From assembly GCA_000442125.1 (NCBI GenBank), contig KE546982.1:212256-276255 (forward strand): 64,000 bases of DNA, written 5' to 3'. The position numbers and the translations under genes are program-made. Numbering within the stretch: the stretch's first letter is position 1; each line of letters opens with the position of its first letter. The notes under the pieces were generated by a model. It ran no database searches. It saw only the letters and a program-made list of their open reading frames with translations, and was not told where the DNA came from. This document shows, one piece after another, positions 39,767-52,837 of this stretch. Origin of the DNA: Opeltia flavorubescens. Lineage: Eukaryota; Ascomycota; Lecanoromycetes; Teloschistales; Teloschistaceae.

Positions 39767-42700
39767 TAATTGTATAAATAATAAATATAAATATAAATAT
39801 TAAATATATTAAAAATTGAATTAAAATATACTATATATTATTCTATTTTAAAAAAAAATATTATAATATTATTAATATAAATTTTATAAAAAAAGTAAAA
39901 TAGATATAAAATTCTATTTATTATTTACTATATATAAGCTAATAAAATACGATAATTTATTACAAAAATTTTAAATATTTTTTATTTTTAATATAAAGCT
40001 ATTATTAAATTTTAATAATATTATTAATTAATATACAATTTTTAAAAAAAATCAATAAAATTTATTATAAAAAAAACTTTAGTATTATAAATTTATATTA
40101 GAATTTTTATTTATAATAAAATTATATTGTTATTTAATATTATAATTTTATTAAATATTCGAATATCGATAATTCTATAACTTTTAAAACTTTAATTAGT
40201 ATTTTTTTATATTATAAAATAAAAAAACAAAAATAAAATAACTATAGTAATTTATTATATTTAATTTAATTTATAAAATTTATTAAAAGTTTTATTAATA
40301 ACTTTTTTATTATTAATACTAATAAAATATATATAAACTTATTTAAATTTATAAATTTATTTCTAGTTTTTTATTAATAAAATATTTATATATTCTAATT
40401 GCGGTATATTAATAATATTATTAGTATTTTATTATAAACGCGAGTAATATTTAATTAAAATAACTAAATTAACTCGTTTAATTTATATTTTAAAAATTAT
40501 TATTATTATAAAATATATTATTTTCTTTTAATAGTTAATATTAATAAATAATATAATAACGGTATTAAAAACTATAATAATTTTTATAATAGCTATTATA
40601 TAATATTTAAATTTTTTTTAGATTATTTAATAATTAATTTATAGTTTTTTAAATTAATTTAATAGTTTTTATTAGCTTTATATTTTTAAATAGTATTTAA
40701 TTAAATTTTTAAAATTTATAAAATAAATAATAGTAAATTATTTTAAATATAAATTTATTTAAATATAAAATTTATAATATATATATAATTAATAAAAATT
40801 TGTAAAAAGTTTAATTTATAAATAAAGTTATAATTTTATAAAAAATTTAAAATATTTTAATATAAATAAACGGTTTTAATAATTTTACTAATATATAATA
40901 ATATTATAATATACTAAATATTATTAATATTAATATTTATTTTAATATTTTTAATATTAATTATAATTAATACTATTATATTATTATAAAAGCTAATAAT
41001 TATTATATTTATAAGCAAATTTATATTAATATATTTAAACTTTATAATATTAATATTAAAAAATATATTAATATTCAAATTATTTATTAAATAGAACTCG
41101 CGTATAATAATAATAAACTTTATAGTATTTTTATTAAATATAAAAATTTCGATAATTATAAATTTAATAATATTATAACGCTTTTTATTAAAATTTTTAA
41201 TAGTTATAAAAACTAGTATATTTTTAATTATAGTATATAGTAGTTATTTTAATAAAAGATTTCGATTAATTAAATTTATTATATAGTTTATATTTTAATA
41301 AAAGTTATAATATTTATATTTAATTATAAATAAATATTTAAAATTCTATAATAGTATTTTTAAAAAATAAAGCCTGCTATTAATAAGTTTTTTTATAGTT
41401 AAACGAACTAGTTATAATATTTATAACAATAATTATTTAATAACTTTTAGTTTAATAATTTTAGATATTTTTTTAAAAAATTTAGCTAGTTTTAAATAAA
41501 TTTATATTAGTATTAATAGAATATTTAATTGAATAATTCGTTTTATTATAATAATTATAAATTAAAATAATTTTTTATAATAACCAAAATATAAATATTA
41601 ATATAAAACGTTATTTAATTTAAAAATTTTATTATTTTTATTATATTAAAATATTTTAACTATTTTAAATACTATATATTTTATTTTAATAAAATAGAAT
41701 TCTATTATATTACTATATAAATTAAAATTTTTAATACTAGTATATAGAATTTTAATAAATATTTTTTTCTATATAATCGCTTTTAATAAAATTTGTTAAT
41801 TAATAAAAGCTATTTTTATAATTTAATATTATTTTATTTTATTATTTAAAATTTACTCGCCGAAAATTTTTTATTAGAAATAAATTTATTAATTATTCGG
41901 CTAGCAGCTTTTATATAAATATTAACTATTATTATATTATTAATAGTTATCCTTTTATTAATTTCTAATTTAATTTTATTATAATAAAATAATAATTTTA
42001 AATAAAAACTATTAATAATTATTTTAAATAATACGCTAATTATTTTATATATCCGATTTATTTTTAGTTAACGAAATATATAAAATTATAAAAAGATTTT
42101 AATATTAATATATAATAGAAAATATATTTAATTAGTTTTTTTTATATATAGATCGGATATATAAATAAAATTAATTTATAATAACTAGTATATTATTATT
42201 CTTTTATATTATTTATTTTTATTCTTTTATAAAAAATTTAATTTTAATATTTCGCGATTTTTATTACTATTATAAATATTAAATTAATTATTTTTTTTAT
42301 TTTAAAGAAATTTAAAAAAAGTTTTAATAGTAATTAATACGGTTTTTTTTAAAATTAATATTTATAATCGAGTATTAAAATATTTAATATTAATTTCTAT
42401 TTAAATGTTTTTAATAAATATTATTTTTATATTTTTTACTTTAATAATATAATTATTAAAATATTTTCAAAAGTTTTTTCAAGCCCGTATATTATTAAAT
42501 ATATAATATATTTTATTTAGCTATACTAGTATAGTAAATAATTATTCGCTAAACTAATTTCNAAAAAATATATACTATAACTTAATATTTTTATTTAATT
42601 ATAATAATTATAAATAAATTTATTAATTATAATAATTAATTATATAACTATTTTATTAATAATAATAATTAATAATAGAATTATTTTATTAATTATAATA

Positions 42701-43915
42701 ATTATTTATAAAATTATTATACTAATTATATTAATAAATTATATAATTATTTTATTTTATAAACAAAAATAAAGATTATAATATATTAATAATATATTTA
42801 TTATTTTATATTTATTTTTTTTTCTATTAAAAAATATATATATTATAATTAATATTATATATTTTTATTAATTTTATAAACTATTTATTATAAATTAATT
42901 AGAATAAATTAATATTAAAAATCTTTTATTAGAATTTAATTATCGCTAGTATAATTATTCGATTTATTAATATAATAATAAATTAATTTTAAAAATTTTA
43001 TATAAAAAATTCTAGTGGTTAAACTAAACGGATATAAATAAATAATTATTTTATTAAAAGAGTTTATTATTATTATAGCGAGTTACTATTATTTTTAACT
43101 TTATTATATTATTATTGTTATTATAATAGAAAATTTACTATATTTAGCGGTAATATAACACTTTTTTTCGATTTTATTAAATAAAATAGACTATATTTAA
43201 TATTAAAAAAAATATAATTTTATTATTTGAATATATTAATAAACTTAAAATTTTTTATAAATTTATTAAATTATAATAAATTTTCTACTAAATTTAAAAA
43301 ATAAAAATATAAATTTAAATTATTTTAAATAAAATTTATTACTAGTTTTTAAATATAAATTTAAAAGTTTTTATTTTTAAAAATTATAATAGTATTATTA
43401 TAAAAATCGTTTATTATTATAATAAAAATATATAAATATTCGTTTTAAAATATTAAATAAATATTAATAAAATCTATATTAATTAAAATTATTCGGCTAT
43501 TAAAGGATTTCTATATTTAAAAATAATATAAACTCGGATTTTTTTTATAAATATATTTAATATAAATTTTATAATTTTTTATAAACGCTAGATTTTATTT
43601 TAAAAATCGTTTAATATATTTTTAAAATATTTTAATTTAGAAAATAATTAGAATAAATACTAATATAATAATAAAATTAATTAAACTTTTTAAATTATTA
43701 TAAAAAATATTTAAAATTTCGCTAAAAAAATAAAAAACTAGAATTTATTTTAATAAATTTTATTAATTAAATACTAATATAAAAACGGTAGTTTAATAAA
43801 TAAAAAAATATTAAATTTATTAAAAAAATCTAATATTATATAATAATTAAAAGTATATATATATAAAAATTAATAGTATTATATTTTATACGGGTTATTT
43901 TTAAATATTATTATT

Positions 43916-44093
43916 TATTATTTTATTAATATAAAATAATAATATAATATTAAAATTAAAAAATTATTTAATTATATAATTTATAATTAAATAAATATAA
44001 GCGTTTTAAAACGTTAAATTTAACCAGATAAATATATTTAAAAGGCTTTTTTAAACTATAATAGCTATTTATTTATATAGTACAGCTGTAATA
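43916..44093 (-). repeat. Gypsy-3 LTR (right, element 5' LTR, internally deleted)
   Basis: 178 bp, starting TATTATTTT and ending AGCTGTAATA, followed by TATAA. It is shorter than the other LTRs by a deletion near 44,070. Confidence 0.75.
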
Positions 44094-44098
44094 TATAA

Positions 44099-47000
44099 AT
44101 ATTTATTATTTTATAATTAAAAATCGAAATAATTTATTTAAATTATATTTTTTTATATTTATAAAAAATATATTAATTTATTAAAAATAATTTTAATTTT
44201 AATTATAAAAAAACAAATAATTAATAATTTTAAATATTTTATAAATATTATTATTTCTTTAAATATATTTATTTTTAGCCCGAAAAATTGAAATTAAATA
44301 TTAAAATTACAATTTTTTTTATTTGAATTTACTTTTATTATTTTTAAAAAAAATATTAGTATAATAAATATATAAATATTTTAATTTAAAAACAAATTTA
44401 TAGATTAATTTAATTAAATATTATTGATTAAAAAATTTAATATTTATTTTTTATTAAATTTATTTTTATTTTTTTTTATATAAAAATAATAGATTAATTT
44501 TATAATAATAAATTGAAAATATTATTAAATATAAATATATATTTAATTAAAAAAAATACAATAAAATAATATAAGAAATTATTGTAAAAATAATAAATAT
44601 AATTATTGATATAATTTTAATAATTTAAAAAAAAATTAATATTATACAATTTATATTTTAAAATATATTATATAATTTTAATAAATTTTTATTAAAATAA
44701 TTAATTTTAATCTAATTTAAAAATAATTTATTAAAAATATAATTAAATTATATTTTAATTTACTAAAAGTTTAATTTAATTAAAATCTAATTTAATTTAA
44801 ATCGAATTTTATAAATTTTTAATTCAATTTAAATCGATTTTAAATCTAAATTTTATTTAAAAAACCCGACCGATTAATTAATTTATCGAAAGATAATATT
44901 AATATACTAGAGTAAAATATAAATTATAATTATATATATATATATTTGTATTTTATTATTATAATTATTTATTTATTAAATATATATTAATATATTTTTA
45001 AAAAAATTAATAAAAAAATATTTTGTATTAATAATTAAATAATAAATAATATTATATATTTTATTTTATATCGATAATAAAATAAATTTTATAATTTAAA
45101 ATTTTTATTAGTTATTATTAAATTATAAATTTTTATATTTTAAAAAATTATATATTATTTAAATTTTTTAGTTTATAAATAAAAATTTATATATTATATA
45201 ATTTATTTAATTTATAAAGAAAAAATTATATTTTAATATATTATTAATATATTTACTAATTTTTATTTTATTTTTTTATTTTATAAAAAAATAAATATTT
45301 TATAATATATTATAATAAATATTTTATATTTTCAAAATTATATAAATTTTAAATATTATTTTAATAAAATAAATTAAATAATATAAAATAATTTATATAT
45401 TTTAAAAATAAATAAAATAAAAAAAAAATTTATAAATATAATTATAAAATTATTATAAAATTATTTTAAAAAAAAATATATAATAATTAATATAATTAAA
45501 TATTTATTAATTATTAATTTTTTTAAAATATTTATTATTATTAAAAAAAAATATTATTTAATAATTTATAATTTTTTAATTATAATAATTATAAATAAAT
45601 TTTTAATTTTTTTTAATAATTAAAAAATAACTTTTTTTAAATAAAAAAAATTATATTTAAAAAATTTTTATTATTATATTAATATTAAAATATTATAAAA
45701 AAATTAAAAATATTTACTAATATCTTTAATTATTTTAAATTTTTTAATAAATATAAAAAATAAAAATAAATAGTTTAATTATTTTATATAAAATTTATTA
45801 AATTTTTTTTAATATAAATTTAAAAGTTTTAATTTTTAAAAATTATAAAAATAATATTATATAATTTATTTATTTTTTAATTAATATTTATAAATTTTTA
45901 ATTTAATTTAAAAAAAAATTATTATATTTTTATTAATTAAATAAAAAAATTTATAAAATATTTTTATTTATAAAATATAAATTTAAAATATTTTAATTTT
46001 ATAAAAAATACTAATAAAAAATTAATTAATTATAAAATCGCTTAAATTTTTTAAATTATTATAGAAAATAATTAAAATTTTAATAAAAAATTAAAAATTA
46101 AAAATTTTAATTTAATTTTTTTTATAAATTAATTATTAATAAAAAAATAATAATTAAATAAATAAATAAATAAATTAATAAATAAATATTAAATTTTTTT
46201 AAAAAATTTATAATAGTTATATAAAAATATAAAAACTAATAATTTTATATTTTATATTAATTTTTTATATTTATTATTGTTTTTTATATAATAAATATTA
46301 CAATTATTTTTTATATTTAAAATAAAAAAATATTCTTTTATAATATTATTAATTATAAAAAATATTTATTTTAAAATAATAAATAATTTATAAAAATATT
46401 ATAAAAAATTTTATATTTAAAAATTTAAATTTATTATTATAATATTAATTATATATTAAAATAAAATTTAATTTTTTAAAATTTTAAAAAGTTTTTAATA
46501 ATTTTTAATAATTTAAAATAATTTTATTAATATTTTTAATAATAAAAATAAATTTTAATAATAAAAATAAATTTTAATATAATAAAATTTAATAAAATTT
46601 AATATTATATAATATTTATCTTTTTTTTATTTATATATTATTTTTTTTTAAATTTTTAAAATTTTTATTTATTTTTTTATTTTTTTATTTTTTTATTTTT
46701 TTATTTTTTTATTTTTTTATTTTTTTATTTTTTTATTTTTTTATTTTTTTATTTTTTTATTTTTTTATTAAATTAAATATTTTAATTAATATTTTTAAAA
46801 ATTAATTTATTAAAATAATTTATAAAATTTTTAAAAATTAATTTATTAAAATAATTTATAAAATTTTTAAAAAAATTAAAAATTAATAATAAAATTTTTA
46901 TTTTATTTTATTTAATTTTTAAAAAATATTTAATAAAAATTTAAATTAATAATTATTTTTTTAATTTTTAAATTATTATAAATATATATATATTTTTAAT

Positions 47001-47990
47001 TTTATAATTTTTATTTATAATATTTTTATTTTTAAAAAAATTTATTTTATTTTTTATTAAATTTTATAGTTTAAATATTATAAAAAACTTTTATTTTTTA
47101 AATATAATATTTATTTATTAAAAATTATTTATAAATTAATTTTAATAATATAAATTATTTTAAATTTTTATTATATTTTATTATATAATTAATATATTAT
47201 ATTTTATATTATAGAATAATAAATAAATAAATATTAATTTTTTAAAAATATATAATTATTAATAAATTCGATAATTTTATTATAATTTAAAATATTAAAA
47301 ATATTTTTATTTTTAAATAATTAAATAAATTAATAATAATTTTTTAAAAATATTTAAAAAATTTATTTAAATTAATAATTATTTAATAATTTTTATATTT
47401 TTTTTTAATAATTAAAAAATAATTTGTTAATTAATATTTTTTAGTATTTTTTTATTAAAAATATTATATATTCTATTAATTATTTATATTTTTTATTATT
47501 TTTTTAATTATTTTTTTAATTATTTTTTAAATTATTTTTTAAATTATTTTTTANAATTATTTTTTAAATTATTTTTTAAATTATTTTTTATAATTTTTTT
47601 TTATATTTCGATTTTTTTTAAAAAATTTTAATAATTTAATTATTTTAATTAATTTTATATATATTAAAAATAATATAAAATAATAAATAAAAAATTTAAA
47701 TAAAATAATTATTTAATAACTATTATATAAAATTTTAAAAATATTATTTATATTTTAAAATTAAATTTATTAAATTTAAAATATAAATATAAAAATTTAT
47801 ATATAATAAATATTAATTAATTTTTTTTTTAATTTTTTTTTAAAATAATTTAATAAAATAAAAATTCAAAAATATTAATTTATTTATTTTTTTTAAATAG
47901 TAAATTTTTATTAAATTTTTATTATTTATAAACTATATAAATTTATTTATATAATTAATATATTTTATTTATTTTTATTTCTTTTAATTA
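44099..47990. other. AT-rich DNA with simple repeats, no gene
   Basis: Almost pure A/T. It holds an (ATTTTTTT)n run at about 46,670-46,768, a 39-bp direct duplication at about 46,790-46,870 and a 13-bp array (AATTATTTTTTAA) at about 47,500-47,590 with an undetermined base at 47,554. No LTR, ORF or RNA could be recognised. Confidence 0.65.
46670..46768. repeat. (ATTTTTTT)n microsatellite
   Basis: About twelve tandem copies of an 8-bp unit, nearly perfect and therefore recently homogenised compared with its surroundings. Confidence 0.9.
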
Positions 47991-50379
47991 TATTCTAGAA
48001 ATAAACAGCAAATAAACTACTAATAATATTTCTATCTCGCAAGAAATAATCTTTTCAGATCTCCTCTATTTTAACTTCCGTTTTTCGTATCTATTTGCTA
48101 CAATTTTATAAACTATTTTATTTAAGCGGCAAGCTTTTACTCGGATATTTGAAGAAATCTATAGACTTTATACAAGTATAGTAGTATAAAGGATCGGAGA
48201 CTTGCGCGGTACTGCGCTGAATATAACGCTGAAAACTAGACTGGACTTATTAAAATATTTACCGTCGTCTGATACGTAGTTCTATCTCGAATCAATCTCC
48301 GATTTTCCTTGCGCGGAAGCTCCTGAATAAGACTTCCATGCCGACTTTTCGGAAACGTGGATGGGCGAATACTAGCCAGGAGTTCGATATCGTCCGGGGG
48401 TCATGGCACCAACTTTCTCTCACCTGGATTTGATGGTGGAAAATATGGTTTAAACTACAGTAGAGTTGCTTTCAACCCTTTATATATACCAAAGCTTTCC
48501 GGATTATCTTAACAAACAAACCCCTTTGAAAATTTGGCGTACTTCACGTCCATGCTGAAATCGTTGTAAATTTTGTCTAAAGCGGCAAAAGTGCTTCGAT
48601 TTCGCATTGGAGCCAGAAGTCCGCAGTATAAATATCTAGTACAGGTATTTCGTGGACAAGACATTGTTCGTCGAGATCGCGTCGAAAGAATATCAAAGTG
48701 ATTCTATATATTAGACTTCCGCGTAGAGTTATAAAGCTTCTATTCCGTTTTCTGAAAGTTCAACTGTTCTTTGTGCATGATTTTCAAGAGCTTGACTAGA
48801 CGATAGTATAAGACTCCTAAGGGCAGTAGTAAGCTGTTATCTTTATCCGTGTCTCTAAAACCTTTATAATAGCTCTTCTTATTGGGGACGGCGCTGTATT
48901 GCTCCGATTACCCGTGTTTTCGTCGATAGCCTTATTCGCTTCTTCTTTTCTTTTGCTTGCAGCTTCAACTGGAGGCCCGATGCTATAATACTATCTCACT
49001 CCGGTGGTACCGTTGCGATCCTCTCGTCTAATCCGAAGTCCAGGATTATATCTTCCACGTTTTTTCTTTTTGAAGTCAAGGATACGGACGCGGTAGCCAG
49101 AGGAGACGAAGATATAGGGAGAAGAAAGAGAGGAGTCAGATAAAGACAGATGCTTGATCTGTTTTTTTTTTTCCATCTACCTGTTGATGTCGCACCAACT
49201 TCCTCGTCGGAACCGGAATATCGAGCATATCTTTCACGTCATCCTTTGATACTGAGACTGATACGAAAACTGTGGCTGAAGAGAAGAGAAGAGGGAAGAA
49301 GAAAACGGGGAGTCGGACTAAACAGGGATTTCAGATTATTCGATTAGGCGGGAAAATTGCAGAAAATTAAATTCTCGAGGGACAAACACATATCGACGGT
49401 TTCGTTATTAGCTCGTTCCCACAGTTGAGCCTTCGAATCGATGAGGATCTGAACCGAAGAATGATATCGGTGGAGTTAGGACAAGCGACTAGAGGTCCTT
49501 GTTTATAGGAAGAAAAAAGAAAGCCCAGCGTATAAACTGTACACGACGACACGGACCTTGAGTATATATATGATTACCGTATCAGCAGGTCTCGCGATTC
49601 ATCTTTTACTGCTAACCTTACCTCCCTCGTTAACCTATCCTCTATAAACGGATGGGCAATATTTTATATGGCTATAAGACGGCGAAATAAACCACTGGAC
49701 GTCCTTCAAGTCCAGTGGATGCCTGAATACAGAACGAAAACATGGAACTCAAGATTAGTGTCTCTATACCTTTTCTGGGGAGCCTATACGGGCACGTGAG
49801 TTCGCTCGTCTTGACTGATTGCTACCATTACTTCAACTGTCCTGATAGGTCGGAGCGCTACTCCTTAGTCCATGTCCTACGATCTCAAGCCTAACTAGTC
49901 ATAAAGCTTTGCTCTAGTTTCAATCACCTCTTTCTCATCTAGAGCACTTGATCATCGGAAATGATAATGCCCGAAGCGACTTAATTCAAGGCTACTACTC
50001 GGACAGTAAAGGGTACATTTAGTAAACCCTCGACAAATTCTGGCTTGAAAGACAAGCTATCGAGCAAATGGTACGGTGTTCTCGTGTCCTAAAGCTATAT
50101 TATCGTTAAGATGCGGTCACCGTTGAGCAGATATTTGCTGTATAATACTACAGCCAGAGCGTAATAATAGCAAGCCAAATTCTCTCGTGTGAACTAAGCC
50201 TGATAGACGAAACGACCGTTATTTGCTGGTACCTTATAATCTTATCCATCACTCTTTCCTGTATATTCGCTGGCGGAGTTTAGAATCAATAAGTACAAAG
50301 ATAATAACCAGGTCGATAACATTAGCGATTGTCGCCGGTCCATCAGGTCGCCTATTGAACTGCAGCCGACGACAGTAGT
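47990..50379. other. Start of 'normal-composition' DNA; no convincing gene
   Basis: Composition changes over a few tens of bases near 47,990 to ordinary fungal values. ORFs here are short and lack ATG starts or splice context. The only structure seen is a diverged tandem duplication at 49,012-49,327. I see no TATA or terminator signal I would defend. Confidence 0.55.
49012..49327 (+). repeat. Diverged tandem duplication, about 140-bp units, possibly once coding
   Basis: Segment 49,012-49,150 and segment 49,189-49,327 share an ordered series of words: GTTGCGATC/GTCGCACC, TCGTCTAATCCGAAG/TCGTCGGAACCGGAA, ATCTTCCACGT/ATCTTTCACGT, GATACGGACGCGGTAGC/GATACGAAAACTGTGGC, GGAGTCAGA/GGAGTCGGAC. In one shared plus frame the copies read ISSTFFLFEVKDTDAVARGD and ISSISFTSSFDTETDTKTVA, each followed by a Lys/Arg-rich stretch. 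Divergence is well beyond RIP alone. It may be a decayed exon duplication; no gene can be built around it. Confidence 0.45.
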
Positions 50380-50775
50380 ATGACCAAGAAATCAAGAATG
50401 GACTATAGTGGACCTCGTCCTGCTTTTAGCTGGCTTCTTGATACTATACGTGGATATGGAAATGTTAATCATCCCTGTAGCAATTCTCTAAATATTATCA
50501 ATCGCTGTGGAAATTTGCTACACGGTGCCTACTATAACGGTTGGGCTCAGCTGCTACGTAAGAAAACAAGGATTGTTTTTTTATCCGTCCCCCTTTTCCC
50601 TCTTTTCCCCCCTTCCCCCCTTTCCCCCCTTTTCCCTTCCTTTGAGTCACGAAACTATTCAGGACAACTCGTTGTCGCATCAGTTGAACTTAATTCTGAG
50701 GTTCGAAAATCTCAACGATCGAGGTCAGGAATGACTACGACAACTTATATATATTCGGAGCCCACAATCATCTAA
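50380..50775 (+). CDS. Hypothetical small protein, probable two-exon gene
   Basis: ATG at 50,380; the frame is open for 131 codons. A good donor (C|GTAAGA) at 50,558 and an acceptor CTATTCAG ending at 50,662 define a 105-base intron that keeps the frame, giving 96 aa. The intron holds a nearly pure pyrimidine tract (about 50,575-50,642), which if translated would be an odd FPLFPPSPLSPLFPSF run, so splicing is more believable. Exon 1 reads MTKKSRMDYSGPRPAFSWLL onward; exon 2 is short, Ser/Thr-rich and ends TIYSEPTII-like. There is no signal peptide or motif I recognise. It is the gene model closest to the AT-rich block. Alternatively, it is not a gene at all. Confidence 0.35.
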   Translation: MTKKSRMDYSGPRPAFSWLLDTIRGYGNVNHPCSNSLNIINRCGNLLHGAYYNGWAQLLRKKTRIVFLSVPLFPLFPPSPLSPLFPSFESRNYSGQLVVASVELNSEVRKSQRSRSGMTTTTYIYSEPTII

Positions 50776-51191
50776 CCCCATAGTGTTGATATATCTTCCA
50801 GCCCCTTTAAAGCACTAAGAGAGTCCCGATTATTTAGAATACAACTAAAGCAGTTACCCTACAAGTACACTTTCAAAGTCTCCAGAAATAAGGGCATATT
50901 ACCCCCTGATATTCCTGCATACATATATGCAAAAAGCCCTTGACTGTCTCCGCCAATGCTTCAGCGAGTATCAAGGCTCGACAGCTATGGCAGGACACAC
51001 TACCTTTTCACAGAGACCATTACCCTGAAGTACCGTGGCTGAGGGCCAGGGGACATGGGCGCATTATACAAGAGTACCGCAACGATTCCTGTTAATTATA
51101 GCTAAAATCAAGGACAAGGAGACGGATCCACCAGTAGACCGAGGCTCTAAGAAAGATTCGCAGGCGCTGCGGAAGTCGTGTAAATCGCGTA
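50776..51191. other. Intergenic, nothing recognised
   Basis: Ordinary composition; no ORF with start and context, no repeat. Confidence 0.5.
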
Positions 51192-51632
51192 TCACAATTC
51201 GGTGGAGGCTTTAAACTCAGGGACGAGACGAGAAAGATCGATTTGTCCGGGGCGTAGAACAAGTGATAAAGCTGGATGTTCGATCACGGCTGGTGAAAGA
51301 CAATTCTCCTGGGATGATGATGCGTGTAAGTATGTTTTGTAGATGGGGAACGAGCTTTGGCGTTTGCTGGTAGTTCTCTGGCGCTTCGGCCGGCGACGTG
51401 AGTACTGTATGTGACCGTATGGGCTGTTTCCAATTCGCCGGCCCTGTGATCGTGGAATGAACGTTGCTTTCTCGACAGAATCCCTTTTCCGGAAAAGGTC
51501 TGATTGAGCATTGCGATAGGTTTGCCGAAGATACCATTTCCTCCCTAAGACATAGATTGAATTTGATTCGATAACCGTTATGAATTGCGTAACAAGAACG
51601 CCATCTGGGGCCTTGAAAGCTGATACTCTCAT
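51192..51632 (-). CDS. Hypothetical protein, 146 codons, basic
   Basis: ATG at 51,632 to TGA at 51,192 without intron. The second half is Arg/Lys-rich (RRRPKRQRTTSKRQSSF), followed by a hydrophobic, ordered-looking C-terminus (ALSLVLRPGQIDLSRLV). A competing minus frame (51,735-51,217) is preceded by a strong acceptor-like TTTTACTCCTGCAG ending at 51,685 and reads DRFLSNVKSLYNMLIRSLDL in its first part. The real gene may therefore start upstream and use that exon before switching frame through an intron I could not fix. No family recognised, no signal peptide. Confidence 0.35.
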   Translation of the reverse strand: MRVSAFKAPDGVLVTQFITVIESNSIYVLGRKWYLRQTYRNAQSDLFRKRDSVEKATFIPRSQGRRIGNSPYGHIQYSRRRPKRQRTTSKRQSSFPIYKTYLHASSSQENCLSPAVIEHPALSLVLRPGQIDLSRLVPEFKASTEL

Positions 51633-51927
51633 TGAGGTCTAGGGAACGTATCAGCATGTTGTAAAGCGATTTGACGTTAGAGAGAAATCTGTCAGCTGCA
51701 GGAGTAAAACAACAATCAGAGCAGTGAAAAGACAATCCTTATTAAGGCAGCTCCATGCGAGCCATTATTCCTCTACCTTGAATATCATAAAGCTACCATT
51801 CTTCAGCTCATTTGGATTTCATCGACGGTGAGTCCGGAGAAAGGCAGGGCACGGAAGGGCACCGCTATTTGATGTATTAGTACCGTGGAACACTTCTTTC
51901 CCGGATCATCGTCGCGTTCCAGTTGAT

Positions 51928-52467
51928 TCACGGTGTGTATTGAATATTGAGCATCAAATGAAACATCCTATGAGTCTCGCTGTATATTGCGGATAAGGGC
52001 GTAATGAGGCGGTGGTGATGAAATGCGAACTCGTCTACTTACCTTCTTCGGCCTAGACTCTTTACCTCGCTTCGTCTCCCACACGCGAGGCTATCGAACG
52101 CAAACTTTCGGCCTGTAAATCTAACGTTCTCCAAATATCTCAATATGCCTTCACGAATCCGGCTCACGCCTTTTCTATAAACATTACTTCCAGCCTTTTG
52201 CTCCTTTGTCAAGGTGTTCCTCCTGTTCACCGTCTGCCAAGTGGCCTTGAAAAAAAAAGAATATTCGTCATGGTCCACACCAAAGGCCAACAAGTATTCA
52301 TGGTATGCCCGAAAGTCGTGTATATCGAAAGTCTGCAGATGGCTCATACGACGGCTCTTTGGATCGATCTTCTTATATTCTTGGTTATCATCGTGTGTCT
52401 GTGTGATTTTCCACCCTTTTTCCTCTTTGCAAGCATCAGGCTGAGAAGTATCCAGCATGCTTGACAT
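51928..52467 (-). CDS. Hypothetical protein, two exons, about 158 aa
   Basis: ATG at 52,467. Exon 1 is 52,043-52,467 and ends AGAAG|GTAAGT, a consensus donor. A 63-base intron ends ATATACAG at 51,980, and exon 2 (51,928-51,979) adds 17 codons and a TGA. The frame is consistent across the junction. Exon 1 is charged and globular-looking: RMSHLQTFDIHDFRAYHEYL, then an aromatic EYSFFFKATWQT, then a basic helix-prone tail with RGV-R-REGILRYLENV. No signal peptide, membrane segment or family that I recognise. A plus-strand ORF (52,457-52,651) overlaps its start codon, so both cannot be right; the consensus splice donor favours this one. Confidence 0.45.
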
Positions 52468-52837
52468 CGAATACACAGCTACCGATACGAAACCTCCAGA
52501 AATTGCGCAGAATCAAGAGACTCGAGGATCAGAGCACGATACCTATATCAATACTCTCAAGGCGATGGCTTCCTTCATTTCGATTATGGGCAATAGCGAT
52601 ATCGAAGAAGATCACGAGTGGGTTCTCGTTGGCGACAATCCAGCCGAATGAAGGTTTCAGGGGAAATATGGCACCGGATATCCCTAATGATGGCTCGGAT
52701 GCGGCTGTGTTATCGAAAGCTGTTAGGTATATTCCTTCGACTTTGGTAGGCACAACCCCGCTAAGGGAAGCCTTCCGTAACTTGGACACGAGAGAGTCGT
52801 TTGAAGATCAACTTCGCCGCATCTGCAACCTACACAC

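Larger units (their letters stand above)
36213..44093 (-). mobile_element. Gypsy-3: RIPped Ty3/gypsy element, full length, TSD TATAA
   Basis: Reverse-oriented LTRs lie at 36,213-36,416 (204 bp) and 43,916-44,093 (178 bp). TATAA occurs exactly at 36,208-36,212 and 44,094-44,098. The internal region aligns throughout with gypsy-1, including the reverse-transcriptase YxDD equivalent on the minus strand at 39,868-39,879. The right LTR lacks about 26 bp that the others keep (between ATAGCTATT and the A/T-rich end), a deletion rather than a transition. A 0.67-kb repeat interrupts it at 39,096-39,766. It serves as the empty-site reference for the insertions in gypsy-1. The base at 42,562 is undetermined. 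Confidence 0.85.

Noticed and set aside
1-47990. Mitochondrial DNA or a bacterial AT-rich genome as the source of the AT block
   Set aside because: No mitochondrial genes or open frames are present; LTRs, 5-bp target duplications, gypsy domains and C-to-T/G-to-A decay identify RIPped nuclear transposons.
49367-49552. 61-codon minus ORF with a leader-like N-terminus
   Set aside because: First codon is GTG, no ATG, and no splice acceptor upstream.
52457-52651. 64-codon plus ORF (ends in DIEEDHEWVLVGDNPAE)
   Set aside because: Protein-like, but its start overlaps the start of the minus gene with a GTAAGT donor, and no intron joins it to the next plausible plus frame.
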